DNA from: Welwitschia mirabilis
Taxonomy: Eukaryota; Gnetophyta; Gnetopsida; Welwitschiales
DNA: 36,301 nt
Assembly: GCA_051453625.1 (NCBI GenBank)
Contig: JBOZIK010000001.1
Span: 282,297,736-282,334,036, forward strand
Direction of reading: 5' to 3'
Shown here: in pieces, positions 11,157-22,625 of the stretch
How positions within the stretch are numbered: the stretch's first letter is position 1
Layout of the letters: every line of letters begins with the position of its first letter
The notes under the pieces: generated by a model
What the model was told of the DNA's origin: nothing
The model's input: only the letters and a program-made list of their open reading frames with translations
Database searches by the model: none
Translations under genes and position numbers: made by a program

Positions 11157-11362
11157 AAAAGAAACATTTTCATGAAAATATAAAAGAGAAACTTCTTGAT
11201 GGATGATGTACTAAGACAAGATGAAACTCATCAAACTCCCAAGTTTTCCTTCATCCAAATGGAAGAAACATTCTCATAAAAATAGAAGAGGGAAACTTAT
11301 TGAGACATTTTGAACTACAACAAGATGAAGTCTCTTAGTCTTCCAAATTTGCCTTCATTCAA
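11157..11362 (+). repeat. Imperfect tandem duplication of about 105 bp
   Basis: Two adjacent copies begin with GAAACATTTTCAT (11161) and GAAACATTCTCAT (11265), and share ACAAGATGAA and TTCCTTCAT or TGCCTTCAT. It follows directly on another duplication, so slippage or unequal exchange has acted repeatedly here. Confidence 0.75.
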
Positions 11363-11931
11363 CTGTTCAACTCATTTGGTAATGAAATCCATTCTACAAA
11401 TATCCCATCAAATGTTTGTGTTTATAAGAACCATATGTTATTTGAAAAAATCCTTTGCAATGTAGAGAAGCAAATTGAGTGTTGAAGCAACACTATTTGC
11501 AACTTTTTTTTTTTTTTCCATATGTTATAACCTTACGTGTTTCCAAACCGTTCATTTTGTCGTTTGTAAATTTTCTCACGTACTAAATTTTTAATGATAA
11601 AACTAGAAACTAAATATAGTAGTAACTTAGTATAAATTAATAAAGAAATTGATAAGCATTTTTAAATAAACTCATGAAATTAATATGAACTTTTTTTGGT
11701 TTCAAAATCCAAATAAAACATTTTATATTAACAAAAGTCATATCTTCATAGCACATAAATAACATTTGTAGATTAGAAAGGAAGAATTAGGTATAAAAGT
11801 TTACAATAAACTAACTAATTAACAGTTCTTTCCTTCATTAGAGTGTAGGTAGACAGGTAAACATTTACTATAAATTGAAGGGCCACTCAGAGACAAAACC
11901 AAGTCATGCTATCATTAGTAACTTATCTTTG

Positions 11932-14450
11932 TCTTCCAAGGACATCACAAAAGGAATAAATAGATTAGTAAAAAATAAATTTGTTGATGAAAAAGACAAG
12001 TATATCATAATGTTAAAATTTGGAGGTCCTCTTGTATAGGTAGCAAGTTGATGAGAACTTAATAATAGATTAGATTTTGATTTGAACAAATAATGGTGCA
12101 TCAACAAGACAATTATGCTTTATAAAAAAGGAGATAAATTGGACCTAAACAACTATAGAATAATTGTCATCAACAAAGTTTTAAGTAAACTCTTAAGAGC
12201 TATTCTTGAAGAAAAACTAACAAGATGGATAGAAGAAACAAGGTACAAGCACTTTCACAAGGAGGATTTGGACAACATCAATCCATAAATATCTCATTGA
12301 TGTAGCTNNNNNNNNNNNNNNNNNNNNNNNNNNNNNNNNNNNNNNNNNNNNNNNNNNNNNNNNNNNNNNNNNNNNNNNNNNNNNNNNNNNNNNNNNNNNN
12401 NNNNNNNNNNNNNNNNNNNNNNNNNNNNNNNNNNNNNNNNNNNNNNNNNNNNNNNNNNNNNNNNNNNNNNNNNNNNNNNNNNNNNNNNNNNNNNNNNNNN
12501 NNNNNNNNNNNNNNNNNNNNNNNNNNNNNNNNNNNNNNNNNNNNNNNNNNNNNNNNNNNNNNNNNNNNNNNNNNNNNNNNNNNNNNNNNNNNNNNNNNNN
12601 NNNNNNNNNNNNNNNNNNNNNNNNNNNNNNNNNNNNNNNNNNNNNNNNNNNNNNNNNNNNNNNNNNNNNNNNNNNNNNNNNNNNNNNNNNNNNNNNNNNN
12701 NNNNNNNNNNNNNNNNNNNNNNNNNNNNNNNNNNNNNNNNNNNNNNNNNNNNNNNNNNNNNNNNNNNNNNNNNNNNNNNNNNNNNNNNNNNNNNNNNNNN
12801 NNNNNNNNNNNNNNNNNNNNNNNNNNNNNNNNNNNNNNNNNNNNNNNNNNNNNNNNNNNNNNNNNNNNNNNNNNNNNNNNNNNNNNNNNNNNNNNNNNNN
12901 NNNNNNNNNNNNNNNNNNNNNNNNNNNNNNNNNNNNNNNNNNNNNNNNNNNNNNNNNNNNNNNNNNNNNNNNNNNNNNNNNNNNNNNNNNNNNNNNNNNN
13001 NNNNNNNNNNNNNNNNNNNNNNNNNNNNNNNNNNNNNNNNNNNNNNNNNNNNNNNNNNNNNNNNNNNNNNNNNNNNNNNNNNNNNNNNNNNNNNNNNNNN
13101 NNNNNNNNNNNNNNNNNNNNNNNNNNNNNNNNNNNNNNNNNNNNNNNNNNNGCCTAGGTAAAAAAGAATTTATTTGGTTTGTTGGTTTTTCTAAACCATA
13201 TGATTATGCAAGTTGGAATAAGTTGTGCCAAAGATTATAAAATATTGAAATTCTATTAGATGTGTTATCTATAATTTAGAAGCTTTATAGAGAGGTGTAT
13301 ATTTAACTAAGAGATAGTAATTTGAATAATAGTCTTTTCAAAGTAATACTGGGGTAAACAAAGATGTTCTCTATCTCCTACTCTTTTTGGAATATGCATT
13401 GATGAATTAGAATCTTGAATTGAGGAAATTCCCAAGCAACGTTCTCAATTTATTACTTTATGTAAATAATGCAGCATTGATTTTTATATTAGTTGAAGGC
13501 TTGCAGTGCATGTTGCATGATTTGAATATATTTCATTCTTATCTTGAAATGAATATGATTACTTAAAAAACTAAAGTTTTGGCGTATAGAACTCAAAGCC
13601 TAAATTTCGATTTAAGACAACTGAAACTGTCTCTTCCTATACATATTTGGATCTAGAATTCATAATTAATATGGTTAGAATCAAAGAATCTCTAAAAGAA
13701 TTGTACATGGCATGAAGCCATTATTGGCATTGCAAAGCAAATGCAAAAGATGAAATATTCTTTCTTGGAAGGTTTGGAGACAATTATTTTGCACTATTGT
13801 TTAGCCAATTGTCCTATATTGACATGTGGTTTGGAGCCTTGGAATAGTAAGTAAACTTTGGGGAAAATAGAAGAGGTGCAAAAATGCTTTTGTAGTAAAC
13901 AAATTTATGGTAAAGCCAAAACTTAACATGAAACCCTACTTTTAGAGGTAAATTTAATGCCATTTAAAATTAAACCCATTGCTAATTTATAACTTATGCA
14001 CATCAGCTACTCTATAGAAGCCATGATAAATTTTTCCAGAAAGTTCTTTATGCAACACAAGAACATGGACCGTTTAAGTAGGGAAAGAGGTGGCTTAAGA
14101 AATGGAATTTTGAAGAAAAACAAAATTTCATACTAATCCTAAAAGGTATTGAAAGCTCATCATTTAAAAGGATCCTTAAAAAATATAAGAAAAGGCTAAA
14201 GGAAAGGATAAATTTTACTTGGATAATGTTAAGGCATCTCTGCACAGGCTACTTGTTTGAAAGATACCATTCCTCTCCATCTATGAATTCAAATTAGTAG
14301 AGCAAGAATGTGATTTCATTATTTTCGATTTGAGAGAGGTAGATGGTAGAAAATTCACCGTGAATAAAGAACTTGCTAATTTTGTGATAGTAATGCCATA
14401 GAGGATGAGGATCATAGTTTTCTTCAGTGTTCATCAATGGTAGAACATTG
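11932..14450 (+). pseudogene. LINE reverse transcriptase pseudogene (copy A)
   Basis: An eroded non-LTR retrotransposon ORF2 that once encoded a reverse transcriptase for target-primed copying of element RNA. In order: a pre-RT stretch with NRLVKNK and LKFGGPL (11932-12036); RT fingers LYKKGDKLDLNNYR and LSKLLRAILEEKLTRW (12093-12240); the gap 12308-13151; FVGFSKPYDYASWNKL (motif A, first Asp changed to Gly); KQRCSLSPTLFGICIDEL (13355-13414); LYVNNAALI at 13456-13482 in place of the YADD catalytic motif; IEEVQKCF near 13868; and a zinc-finger-like CDSNAIEDEDHSFLQC at about 14383-14430. Many stops and frame changes make it inactive. The motif order is that of plant L1-like LINEs. The endonuclease region was not found upstream. 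Confidence 0.88.
12308..13151. other. Assembly gap (844 N) inside LINE copy A
   Basis: The reverse transcriptase motifs on the two sides are normally only some tens of codons apart, so 844 bases is more than the missing coding part should need. Either another insertion sits here or the gap length is only an estimate. Confidence 0.99.
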
Positions 14451-15090
14451 AAGTAAATGGAATGTTACTATCTACAATCTTTTGGAATTATTTCATCTTG
14501 AGCTAAGAATACTTAGTAGCTTTGTGAATGGTGTTTTCAAAAACTCATGTTGTATATATGACGGCTCACTAATAAATCCTGTAGATCTCAATGGATGTAA
14601 TAAGAGTAGTTTTTAGTTTTCAGTTTTCAAAAAATTATAGGAGATGATTGACTTTTAAATGGACCTTTTTAATCTATGATCTTCTTTGAAAAGTAACATG
14701 ATAAGTAATATGAACCTTCTTAACTAGCATAAAAGAAATCTATATCAACATATTTTTTATCAAAACATAGATTTCAATAATGTTTTCACATTTGATATAA
14801 ATGAGATTCTGTTCTTTAAAAAGAAGATAGAAATGATCTAAATAAATATGGATTAATTGTGATTAATAATATTTTTATGAAGCTTTTGGATAGTATTCTA
14901 GAGTTTATGATTCTAGGATGGGGCTTAAAAGAATAAGGTATGTGTAATGTCACAAGCAGGTTCTAGTTGACAAAATTCAACTATAAACTACCTAGTCATT
15001 CTTAAAAAAAATCTTATTGATAAAGAAAAAGATCCACATAAGAACACTTTTTTAAAGCATATGATTTTATTAAGTTATGAAGGCAGTTGT
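14451..15090. other. Sequence between two LINE copies
   Basis: Probably the 3' untranslated end of copy A followed by eroded 5' parts of copy B. It is AT-rich with stops in all frames. I could not place motifs in it. Confidence 0.4.
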
Positions 15091-15099
15091 ATAATGTAG

Positions 15100-16265
15100 G
15101 ATCTCTAATAGCATTGTTGCATTCAATCTAAAAAATTTACAAATAGATATGCATCCAACTCTATTTGAATTGTTTACTCATGAATTTGAGGACTATATGC
15201 ATAATCTACTAACTAAATATGCAATTACAATTGGAGGCAGTCCTCTCAAACTCTTTCTATAAGGAAATTAGGTTGTTTTAATTTCAAACTCAAAAGATGG
15301 ACTACAATAGATACTTGATAATCTTGATGACTTTTGTTGGTTCTCAAGAATGAAAGTTAATATATAGCAAACCATAGTCATGCTATGTCATACATGTAAT
15401 CATGGATATAGATTCACCATAGGAAATAAGTATTTGAACATAATTTCTTCTTATAAATACCTTGGCCTAGAATTCTCATGCAATTATGGAGGGGACAAAT
15501 GAATTCTTCAAGAGTTACAAGTGGAATGAAAGCCTTCTTTTTCTTGAATAGCAAATGTAAAAAAAGAATCTATTTCGATAGGGGAAGTTCAAAAGAAAAC
15601 TTATTATTCCATTGTTCAATCAACTATACTTTATGAATTGTTTGACGTCTTCGTATAGTAATAAATACTTGAGAGAAATAGAAGAAATTCAAAATATGTT
15701 CTTGTTAGAGGAATTCAAAGTAAAGAGACACACATAATATGATATTACGCTACTTGAAGTAGAGATGACACCCTTAGAAATTGAAGCTATTTTCTAGTTT
15801 ATAGCAGACACCCATAATCTTTTAATAGCTATGATGGACAAATAAACAAAAACAGTGATGTTGGTAACCCAAGATGAAGGATGGTTTTGTAATGGAGTTT
15901 TATAATTTAAAAAAAAGAATATTCAAGAGAATATTTTCTATTGTGATCCTAAGTAGCTTCACAAGGTTGTGATACAAAAGGTGCTTTAGACTCTTTAAGA
16001 GAACAAAGAAAAAAAAGAAACAGTTCTACCTAAATAAAATTAGAAGAGGTCATAAAAAGGAATATTATTTACTGCCTACTAGTCCTCAACATTTTCAATG
16101 TGAAATTAGGAGAGAAATAATGTATCTCATTATTTAAGAGTCGATAAAAGAAAATGAATTAAGATTCCTAGAGAAGAAAGGATCTATTATATGTGAAACT
16201 AAAATATTATCTAAGATGAACACCACATTTTCCTATAGTGTCTTACACTTGAATTTATAAGGTAA
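15100..16265 (+). pseudogene. LINE reverse transcriptase pseudogene (copy B)
   Basis: A second ORF2 remnant in the same orientation, starting in the middle of the RT palm. From about 15151, HPTLFELFTHEFEDYMH corresponds to the region after the CPLSP block. GGSPLKLFL is followed at 15260-15271 by stop-Gly-Asn-stop where the YADD catalytic motif should be, then VVLISNSKDGLQ, DNLDDFCWFSRMKVNI, and SSYKYLGLEFSCNYG near 15450. REIEEIQNMFL (about 15672) and KIPREERI followed by DEHHIF (about 16163-16235) mark the connection and zinc-finger-like end. Copies A and B differ enough to be separate subfamilies. Both are 5' truncated, as is usual for LINE insertions. Confidence 0.85.
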
Positions 16266-17162
16266 GTTACACATTACAGTTGCCAATCTCATTGATGTGT
16301 TTCAAACTATATTAAGAGCACTTTGTAACTTTATTGATGATGTTTTTGAAATCTCATTACATGTGTATTTTGACTACCCAATATATTCTTAAGGTCTATA
16401 AATGTAATAAAATTTTATTTTTAGTTTAGTTTCCTAGAATAAGAAGGAAAATGCATGTTTATATAAAAAGTAAAGGAGGTAAAGCGGGTACATCACCAAA
16501 GGAAATCTATTTTTAATGTGGCTTGTAATCTTGTAGATCTTTAGACACCTATTTTCAAATAGAAGTTTCATATCTGTAATCATAAAAAATATGGGGGAAA
16601 AAGCCTTAATCTAATTCACAATAGGGGCAAACTGCTAAAGCAAATCCTTGATAAAACAAATGAAGTGTTAGATGAATCCCATGATGTAAGAGATGAAAAA
16701 AGAAAAAGCTTCACCTTAGGGATGGCTAGCAATTTTCAAATTGAATAAAAATGAGATTTCCAACATGTTTTAAATCACAAACATTTCATTGATGATTACA
16801 CTAAGGATCAAGAAGGTGAGCATAGTAAAGAAAGTAACAAATTATTATAAATATGTTTCATCTGACACTTGAGAGAATACAAATGGATTTACCACTATTA
16901 ATTAGCCAAATATTACGTTTTAAAAAATCCTTTGTCCTAAAATAAGTGAGGAACATTATTTTTAATAAGTCATATAATGTTCGAAAGTATGTTTATTAAA
17001 TCCACTGCACTTGAAAATGAATACATCTTAAAGTAACATTACCTTTCTAAAACCACCTTTGGGCTAACTTAGAAAAATGACATGCTGGGGAAAAATTAGA
17101 TGAGAAAAGGCACCATTGTTTTAATTCTTATGGTATCAATTGCAAAAATGAAATGTCTTACC
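16266..17162. other. LINE 3' flank, unassigned
   Basis: Likely the 3' end of LINE copy B and, from about 16600, possibly the 3' end of the minus-strand LINE. No clear motif or poly-A tail is visible. Confidence 0.35.
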
Positions 17163-17228
17163 AATTTAAAAGATGATCAGTGTATTTATATGCCTAATTT
17201 AAAAGATGATTAGTGTATTTACATGCCT
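17163..17228 (+). repeat. 33-bp tandem duplication
   Basis: AATTTAAAAGATGATyAG followed by TGTATTTAyATGCCT occurs twice in a row (17163-17195, 17196-17228) with two mismatches. Confidence 0.93.
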
Positions 17229-17299
17229 TTTAAATGCTTTAAAAAAACATGAGTTATCTTCTATTTTAATCTTACACAATAAGACTATTCAATTCATTA

Positions 17300-19257
17300 G
17301 ATGGATACCTTTCTAAATACACTAATATTTATGAAAGACATTAGCTAATCTATTTAGTAGCAAACATGTAATAAAACCAAATTTATTGAGTTCTTATAAA
17401 ATCCATTTATTACATAAAGCATGAGCTTGATTAAAATCATCTATAAAACCTAGTTAATCTATCTTTTTTGAAATACAACAAATATTTTAAGCCACCATGA
17501 AAAACCTCTTCTAGTATTAAATGCCTACCACATATAGCTTATTAAGATAGCCTTTATCTTTTTATAAGCTTTTGAGAAGGATTCCAACAAGCAGAATAAT
17601 AAGAATGAGGAGAAGCCAAAATAGGTTTATATACTATAAATTTTTTTCCCAAATGAGAGCATTTTATATTTAATTTATTGCCTCCTACTGAATTTTATGT
17701 AAAGCCCATTTCCGAAAACCATTGCAAGAACTCACAAAGGTAAAAAGTAATTTCGAAACTTTAAAGATCTCTATAGGCTCAAAAAAGAACTAAGTTAAAA
17801 TAAAAATTCACTGGTAATTTTCACATTGAGTAAAAAAAAAAAGAATATTTCTCCTAATTTATTATGGATCTTGAGAGCACGTAACATTAATCTATTTGAT
17901 AAAGAAGACGTGAGCTCATCACTCTATTATTTTTAGTAATAAAGAAAGATTTATTACTTATTAATAGACTATTTGAGATCATTATGAATTTAAATACCAT
18001 AAATTAAACCTATATGTTCATTTGTATAAAGTTAATAGCATAAAAATTAGCTGCTAAAAATAAATAGATAAGTAACTAATAGATATCTTGATCAAACTAA
18101 CCCTTCAACTTTGAAAATCACTCAAATATCATGTTTAATAGCAACACATGAATTCATATATTCAACTAAATAAGTAACAAGATAGAGAAAACTTTGGATA
18201 TATTCTACTTTTTTCATACATTCTAAAATAAAATCCCATTAAATTTTATCACATTTCTTTACATCCTTATGTTTTACAAAAATCACATCTTGATAAAGAT
18301 CTTTTTTCCACTGCATTTTCTTCCCATGCAGCAACCACATTATTGAGTATGTACTTGTCTTTAATAAAACTAAAGTATTTATTACAAATAATATCACATA
18401 AAACTAATTTAAATCTAAAAGCTAAACATTTATTTTGTATGAAACATTAAGGAAGGTAATTAGATGGTAATTAGTAATGAGATGAGAATTTTTAAATTTG
18501 GGAAGAAATCAAATACTCTTCGATTAATCAACATCCCTACCTAAAGTTTAAGATCAATTGCCACAATCGTTAAGTCTTAGACATATTAAACCTAGGGTCC
18601 CAAGTTTGAACCTCTACATTGATCGGGGTGAATAGATTGAAAAAATTGCATGGGCCTAAGTGCCACTCAGTGGTTGTGTGACACATACCTACCTACTAGT
18701 AGTTATCGAAAAAAAAAAAAAATCCATACATGAAGATAATGTAGCAAAAGAATTAAAAGTAGGAATATCAGTTAGCAAGGATGAAGAGGAATATTACCTA
18801 GGATTTTTTTTTAAAAAATAGGATGATTACCGCAATAATCTTATTTTTTAATCCCAATCAAGGAAAAACTCTTTGAATCAATAACAAGGTTTTTTTGAAG
18901 AATTTGAAATAGCCTTACATATAATCACTAGAGTACGATGCTTTTGACTTGATTTATTTTTCTAGATCTAAGTTGGAGATTGATTATTGTAGTCATTACT
19001 AAAGGATAGAAAAGAATCAAATTGAAATTCTTACTTTAAGGTCTTCTCTTCTCCGAAACCCTTTTTTTTTTCTAATTTTCATATCTTGTTTCCTCTTTAG
19101 AGTGGACAAATATTTTAAAAGAAAGACCCTCATGATGACAACAATTATATGAATTTGAAAGACTAAAATACACCATAGATTGATGGAAGATTTTATTACT
19201 ATCCTTTAATTTAAGGATCTTATTTCGAATTTTAGACTTTCCTTGATAAGAAATCAT
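17300..19257 (-). pseudogene. LINE reverse transcriptase pseudogene (copy C, minus strand)
   Basis: Read on the minus strand, the pre-RT word SNKIFHQSM (19190-19160) matches the segment before RT in plant L1 elements. Then KYFSFIKDKYILNNVVAAWEEN (18380-18315, given here as KYFSFIKDKY plus ILNNVVAAWEEN), DLYQDVIFVKHKD, WDFILECMKKVEYI (about 18240-18195), FKVEG-x-FDQDIY in place of the RQGCPLSP region, and SKAYKKIKAILISYMW with NTRRGFSWWLK (about 17580-17480) in the post-RT part. Frames change often and the Asp-Asp catalytic pair cannot be recognised. This family differs from copies A and B, being closer to the Cin4/L1 pattern with FxKGRxIxDNVL-type fingers. A probable SINE lies inside it. The start beyond 19257 is uncertain. 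Confidence 0.72.
18550..18722 (+). mobile_element. Probable tRNA-derived SINE
   Basis: A short element with a plausible RNA polymerase III promoter and a 3' A-tail. AAGTTTGAACCTC at 18602-18614 fits the B box, preceded by AGGGTCCC as in plant SINEs of the Au type. ATCGTTAAG near 18565 fits an eroded A box about 40 bp upstream. The body TGCCACTCAGTGGTTGTGTG leads to an uninterrupted A-tail of 14 bases ending at 18722. Such elements are copied by LINE machinery. It sits between the fingers and the pre-RT part of LINE copy C, on the opposite strand. Clear target-site duplications were not found, so the 5' end is approximate. Confidence 0.55.
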
Positions 19258-20437
19258 CTAAACACACCTTCAATGAAAACTCTATATTTGGAATGAAGAA
19301 AATTACTAATAAGATAACAATTTTCTATTCTGAAGGTTGAAAAATTAGATGTAGGTTTGAAATTTTAACCATGCAAGGAATAATATGATGTGTAAGGTTA
19401 TTGACATTAAAGTCATGTTTGAATTTTCGAATAGTAATAGTAACATGCTTATGAGAAAAAAGTGAAGATTAGTCTCTTGCTCTACATTGAATTATCTTAT
19501 AATTCAAGAAAGGAAAAATTCCATCTAGAATATCAAGCATGTTTTACAAGACCATTTTGTTATGCTAACACAAATTTAGTTCATAGTACAAGTGAAGAGC
19601 AGCTAGGGATAAATCCTAAAACTTAAAATAAGGTATACCATAAGGAGAAAAATTGTGAAAATCTATAAAACAAATCATGATGTAGAATAAAAACATAGGA
19701 TATATTTGAAATATTGTTTCCTAGTTCAGCCAATGAGGCACGTTTATTACCAAAATTAGCAAAAGAAACTTCATTTTTCAGGGAAGTAGTAATAAGGTTT
19801 ATTTTAGAATCATTTCTTGTGTCACCTTATAATTCCACTACTTCGATAATTAGAGCATGAAAGTGAAGAGGGTTAATTACATTAAAATCACTCATGAAAT
19901 CTTAGATCTAAGGATTGATTGATTTTGCATAGGAAAAAGATGAAAAAAGTTCTATCCCTTTGCTAAACTCTGAAATGATTTTCAACTTTTACTTCGCTAT
20001 TGAAATTTGATTAATAAGAAGCTTAACTAATTTATATATTAGGTATATAAGTAATTTCTAAAATAATTAATATTCCAAGCTTAGATGTAGTTATTTGGTT
20101 TGTTTTCTAATATAGTTCTTTATTCTAATAATAGAAGTCATTTTTATAAAAACTCGTGGTTTTTTTTTCTTCTTAATTTTTATGCGATTAAATACATGGA
20201 AAATCATACTACACTTTCTATCCATCATTGGTTTATTTGGTTATGTAAAATCCCATTGACAACCCTTATTATTAAGTTAGGAATTGGCTACTAAATGTGT
20301 AGGTCCCATTTATAACTCATACCCAAGACATTGAGGCATGTGCTTTCGTGTGGCTTAAATAGATATTGAAGCTCCTAACTTATAACCATGAGTTGAATCA
20401 ACCATGTGATGTGTATACAAATCTAAATAAGATAGAT
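19258..20437. other. Unassigned AT-rich DNA
   Basis: May include the eroded 5' part of LINE copy C up to about 19.7 kb. No endonuclease motif is recognised. No supported gene. Confidence 0.4.
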
Positions 20438-20465
20438 GATATTATTATTATTATTATTATTATTA
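20438..20465 (+). repeat. ATT microsatellite
   Basis: About nine ATT triplets in a row. A predicted Ile run in an overlapping reading frame is only this repeat. Confidence 0.95.
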
Positions 20466-20868
20466 AAATACGTGATTTTTGTCGACAAAATTTTGATATG
20501 TATATGGAATTAAAAATCATGGTTAAAAAAATGAAGGTTCATAAGACATTAAAATGATTGTTGAAAAATAATAACTTTAATAATGTATATGATGAGATTA
20601 AACCTAGTGATTTAAAAATTGGGCCAAAGAAATTTTTAAATTTAGTTTGCTATTGTTGTCATTTTGTTAAGATTAAACTCATAGCAGTTTCCTTTTGAGA
20701 ATGATCTAAGTTGACATGTTGCATTTCTTAGTTTTAGAGCACAGAGGTCTCATTGGACACTTTATCTTTACTAGTAAAGCATCCTCTTGAAAATAATTAC
20801 CCAAAGCATATAACATTTCTTTTCATGTCAATATAACATTTATTTTCATCTACATATCTGACAGATAA

Positions 20869-20934
20869 GCATCTTTTGGATATGGTCTTAGGGTTTATAA
20901 CCCTTTGTTTCATATGCATATCCAAAAGAAATGC
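20869..20934. repeat. Nested inverted repeat (hairpin or cruciform)
   Basis: Perfect 12-bp arms CTTTTGGATATG (20873-20884) and CATATCCAAAAG (20917-20928) enclose a second perfect palindrome AGGGTTTATAACCCT (20890-20904). GCAT and ATGC extend the outer stem with a small bulge. Function unknown; it could be a remnant of a small DNA transposon. Confidence 0.85.
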
Positions 20935-21540
20935 ATATGTTTAACTTTGAATCTAGCTTACTTCTTTAAAAATTTGAAATGCATAATCCAACATTTGGAA
21001 TATGTGCATATGTAGTGTAACTAAATATCTTAATATCACTATAGTAGTTTTATAATCTATTAGAAGCAAGGGGGCTTAATTGACAAAGCAGCATGTTATA
21101 TTGATGTTTTTGAATAGTATCTTACGACACTTGTAAAGATCATCTCTTATTGTCCATTTAAAAGTATGTAATTCATTATTTTTGTGTCATCACTTGGCTA
21201 TGGAATCAAAAGGATTTTAAAATTCTTTTTTCATTTTGTACATTTGTATTTTTGCAAGTAAAGAAGAAATATTAATTTATAAAGAGATGTACAAAAGCAA
21301 AAAGAACTTATTTACAGAATGAGTAATAAATGATCAATTAATCCTTATCTACTATGGTTATCATTAAGTAGTTTGTTAAATGATACCATCAAAAATATTA
21401 CATAAGCATATGGTTCTATAACTAAGTGTTATAAAACTTACAAAAAAAAAATAGAAAAATAATACATAATTTACAATAAGTTGTTTCACAATTAAACATA
21501 TCATTTAACATAATCTTAAAATTTGATTCTATAGGATTAC
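20935..21540. other. Unassigned AT-rich DNA
   Basis: Could contain the 3' LTR of the decayed copia at 21.5-22.5 kb, but no LTR boundary pair was found. No gene supported. Confidence 0.35.
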
Positions 21541-21559
21541 ATCCTTCTTCCTTACTTTG

Positions 21560-22480
21560 TTATTTTGTATTTGCTTTAACCTTATCTAAGTACAAAACTT
21601 GGAGAACTTTGGAAATGGAAGTTTCTTGGTAAATCCATTAACTTTATTACTAATAATGTCATAAATATTGGATTTATGGTTTCCTTGTTTACATCCTTTC
21701 GATATGCTTTAGTCTTTCATTATTATGAATTAGCTTTCATAGGGTATTAAATCCTACATTATTATCATGGAAGAAGGGGATTAGAGAGTTTATTATAGTG
21801 GATAAATCATGTAACAATTCCTTTAAACATAATTTTTTTTAATGGTTTTGTTTATAAAATGATGTTTCAAGTCCATGCCAATTTGGGATACGTGTTGTTA
21901 TCTCTTGTTAAACTAATATAACAATGAACCTCCTAATAAAGTGAAATATTAAATTCCATATCTTATAGTGGATCTATCTCTAGCACACATCTAAGTTTGA
22001 AAAAGTCATATGTCTAAGAAATATTGTGAAGATTAATCCAAGTTTTAGATTTTTTTTAAATTAAATGTTATGTGACTTGAATAGTAACCTTTATATGAAT
22101 TATTTTTGAATTTTATAAATGCATATTAGGTCTAGTATTTGATATATAGTATAATTGCTTTTTATCTTCTTTTACTAAGTTGCATAAAAAATTTGGATCC
22201 TATATTTTATAGATGTACACCAAGATTCAATGATACATAATCAGTTTTAGCACCTTGTAGGAGATATGTATGAAGGTATTTAAGTTGCAAGACTATATTA
22301 CTTATTAATTAAGAATTCCTATTAGTGAACTTTGCTATTTAAGATCATTTCCTTTGACTTTTATGATGATAATTATTGAATTCTTTTGAAGAATTTTGCT
22401 AGTCAAGGTTTAATCTTCTTTCAAGTTTTCCAGTTTTTGTTATTTTTTATCATGCATATTATATCTTGATGTATCAATAT
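21560..22480 (-). pseudogene. Very old Ty1/copia pol fragment
   Basis: On the minus strand, LCLKELLHDLS (about 21835-21800), FFHDNNVGFN and ERLKHIERM (about 21765-21690) follow the order of copia RNase H: WLxxLLxDL, then FCDNxxAI, then ERTKHIE. Further down, GFTKKLPFPKFSKF (about 21640-21600) fits the C-terminal DxFTKxL-type ending. Upstream, YLHTYLLQGAK (about 22290-22250) may be the end of RT (KYxxDLL-x-GA). Frames are heavily broken and no RT catalytic motif remains. It is more decayed than the copia element at 26-31 kb and therefore probably older. Confidence 0.55.
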
Positions 22481-22489
22481 TTCTTCTCC

Positions 22490-22625
22490 CTTGCACTATA
22501 TAAATATTTCTTTTTTGGTTTCCCCCTTTTGATTTTTCTCCTTTTGTTGTCCCTGTACATCACTTTTTCTCCTTTTGTTGTCCCTTTTATGCTCTTGGGA
22601 GGTGTCATTGGTTATCAGAGCTTCC
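22490..22625 (+). other. Possible LTR end with primer-binding site
   Basis: TGGTTATCAGAGC near 22609 differs by one inserted T from TGGTATCAGAGC, the initiator-Met tRNA complement used as primer-binding site by most plant LTR retrotransposons. CTATATAAAT about 115 bp upstream could be an LTR TATA box. An element starting here would read to the right, opposite to the neighbouring copia fragment. No matching second LTR was seen. Confidence 0.3.

Noticed and set aside
14048-14245. 65-codon minus-strand frame (also 11904-12107)
   Set aside because: Antisense shadows of LINE copy A, whose motifs are on the plus strand.
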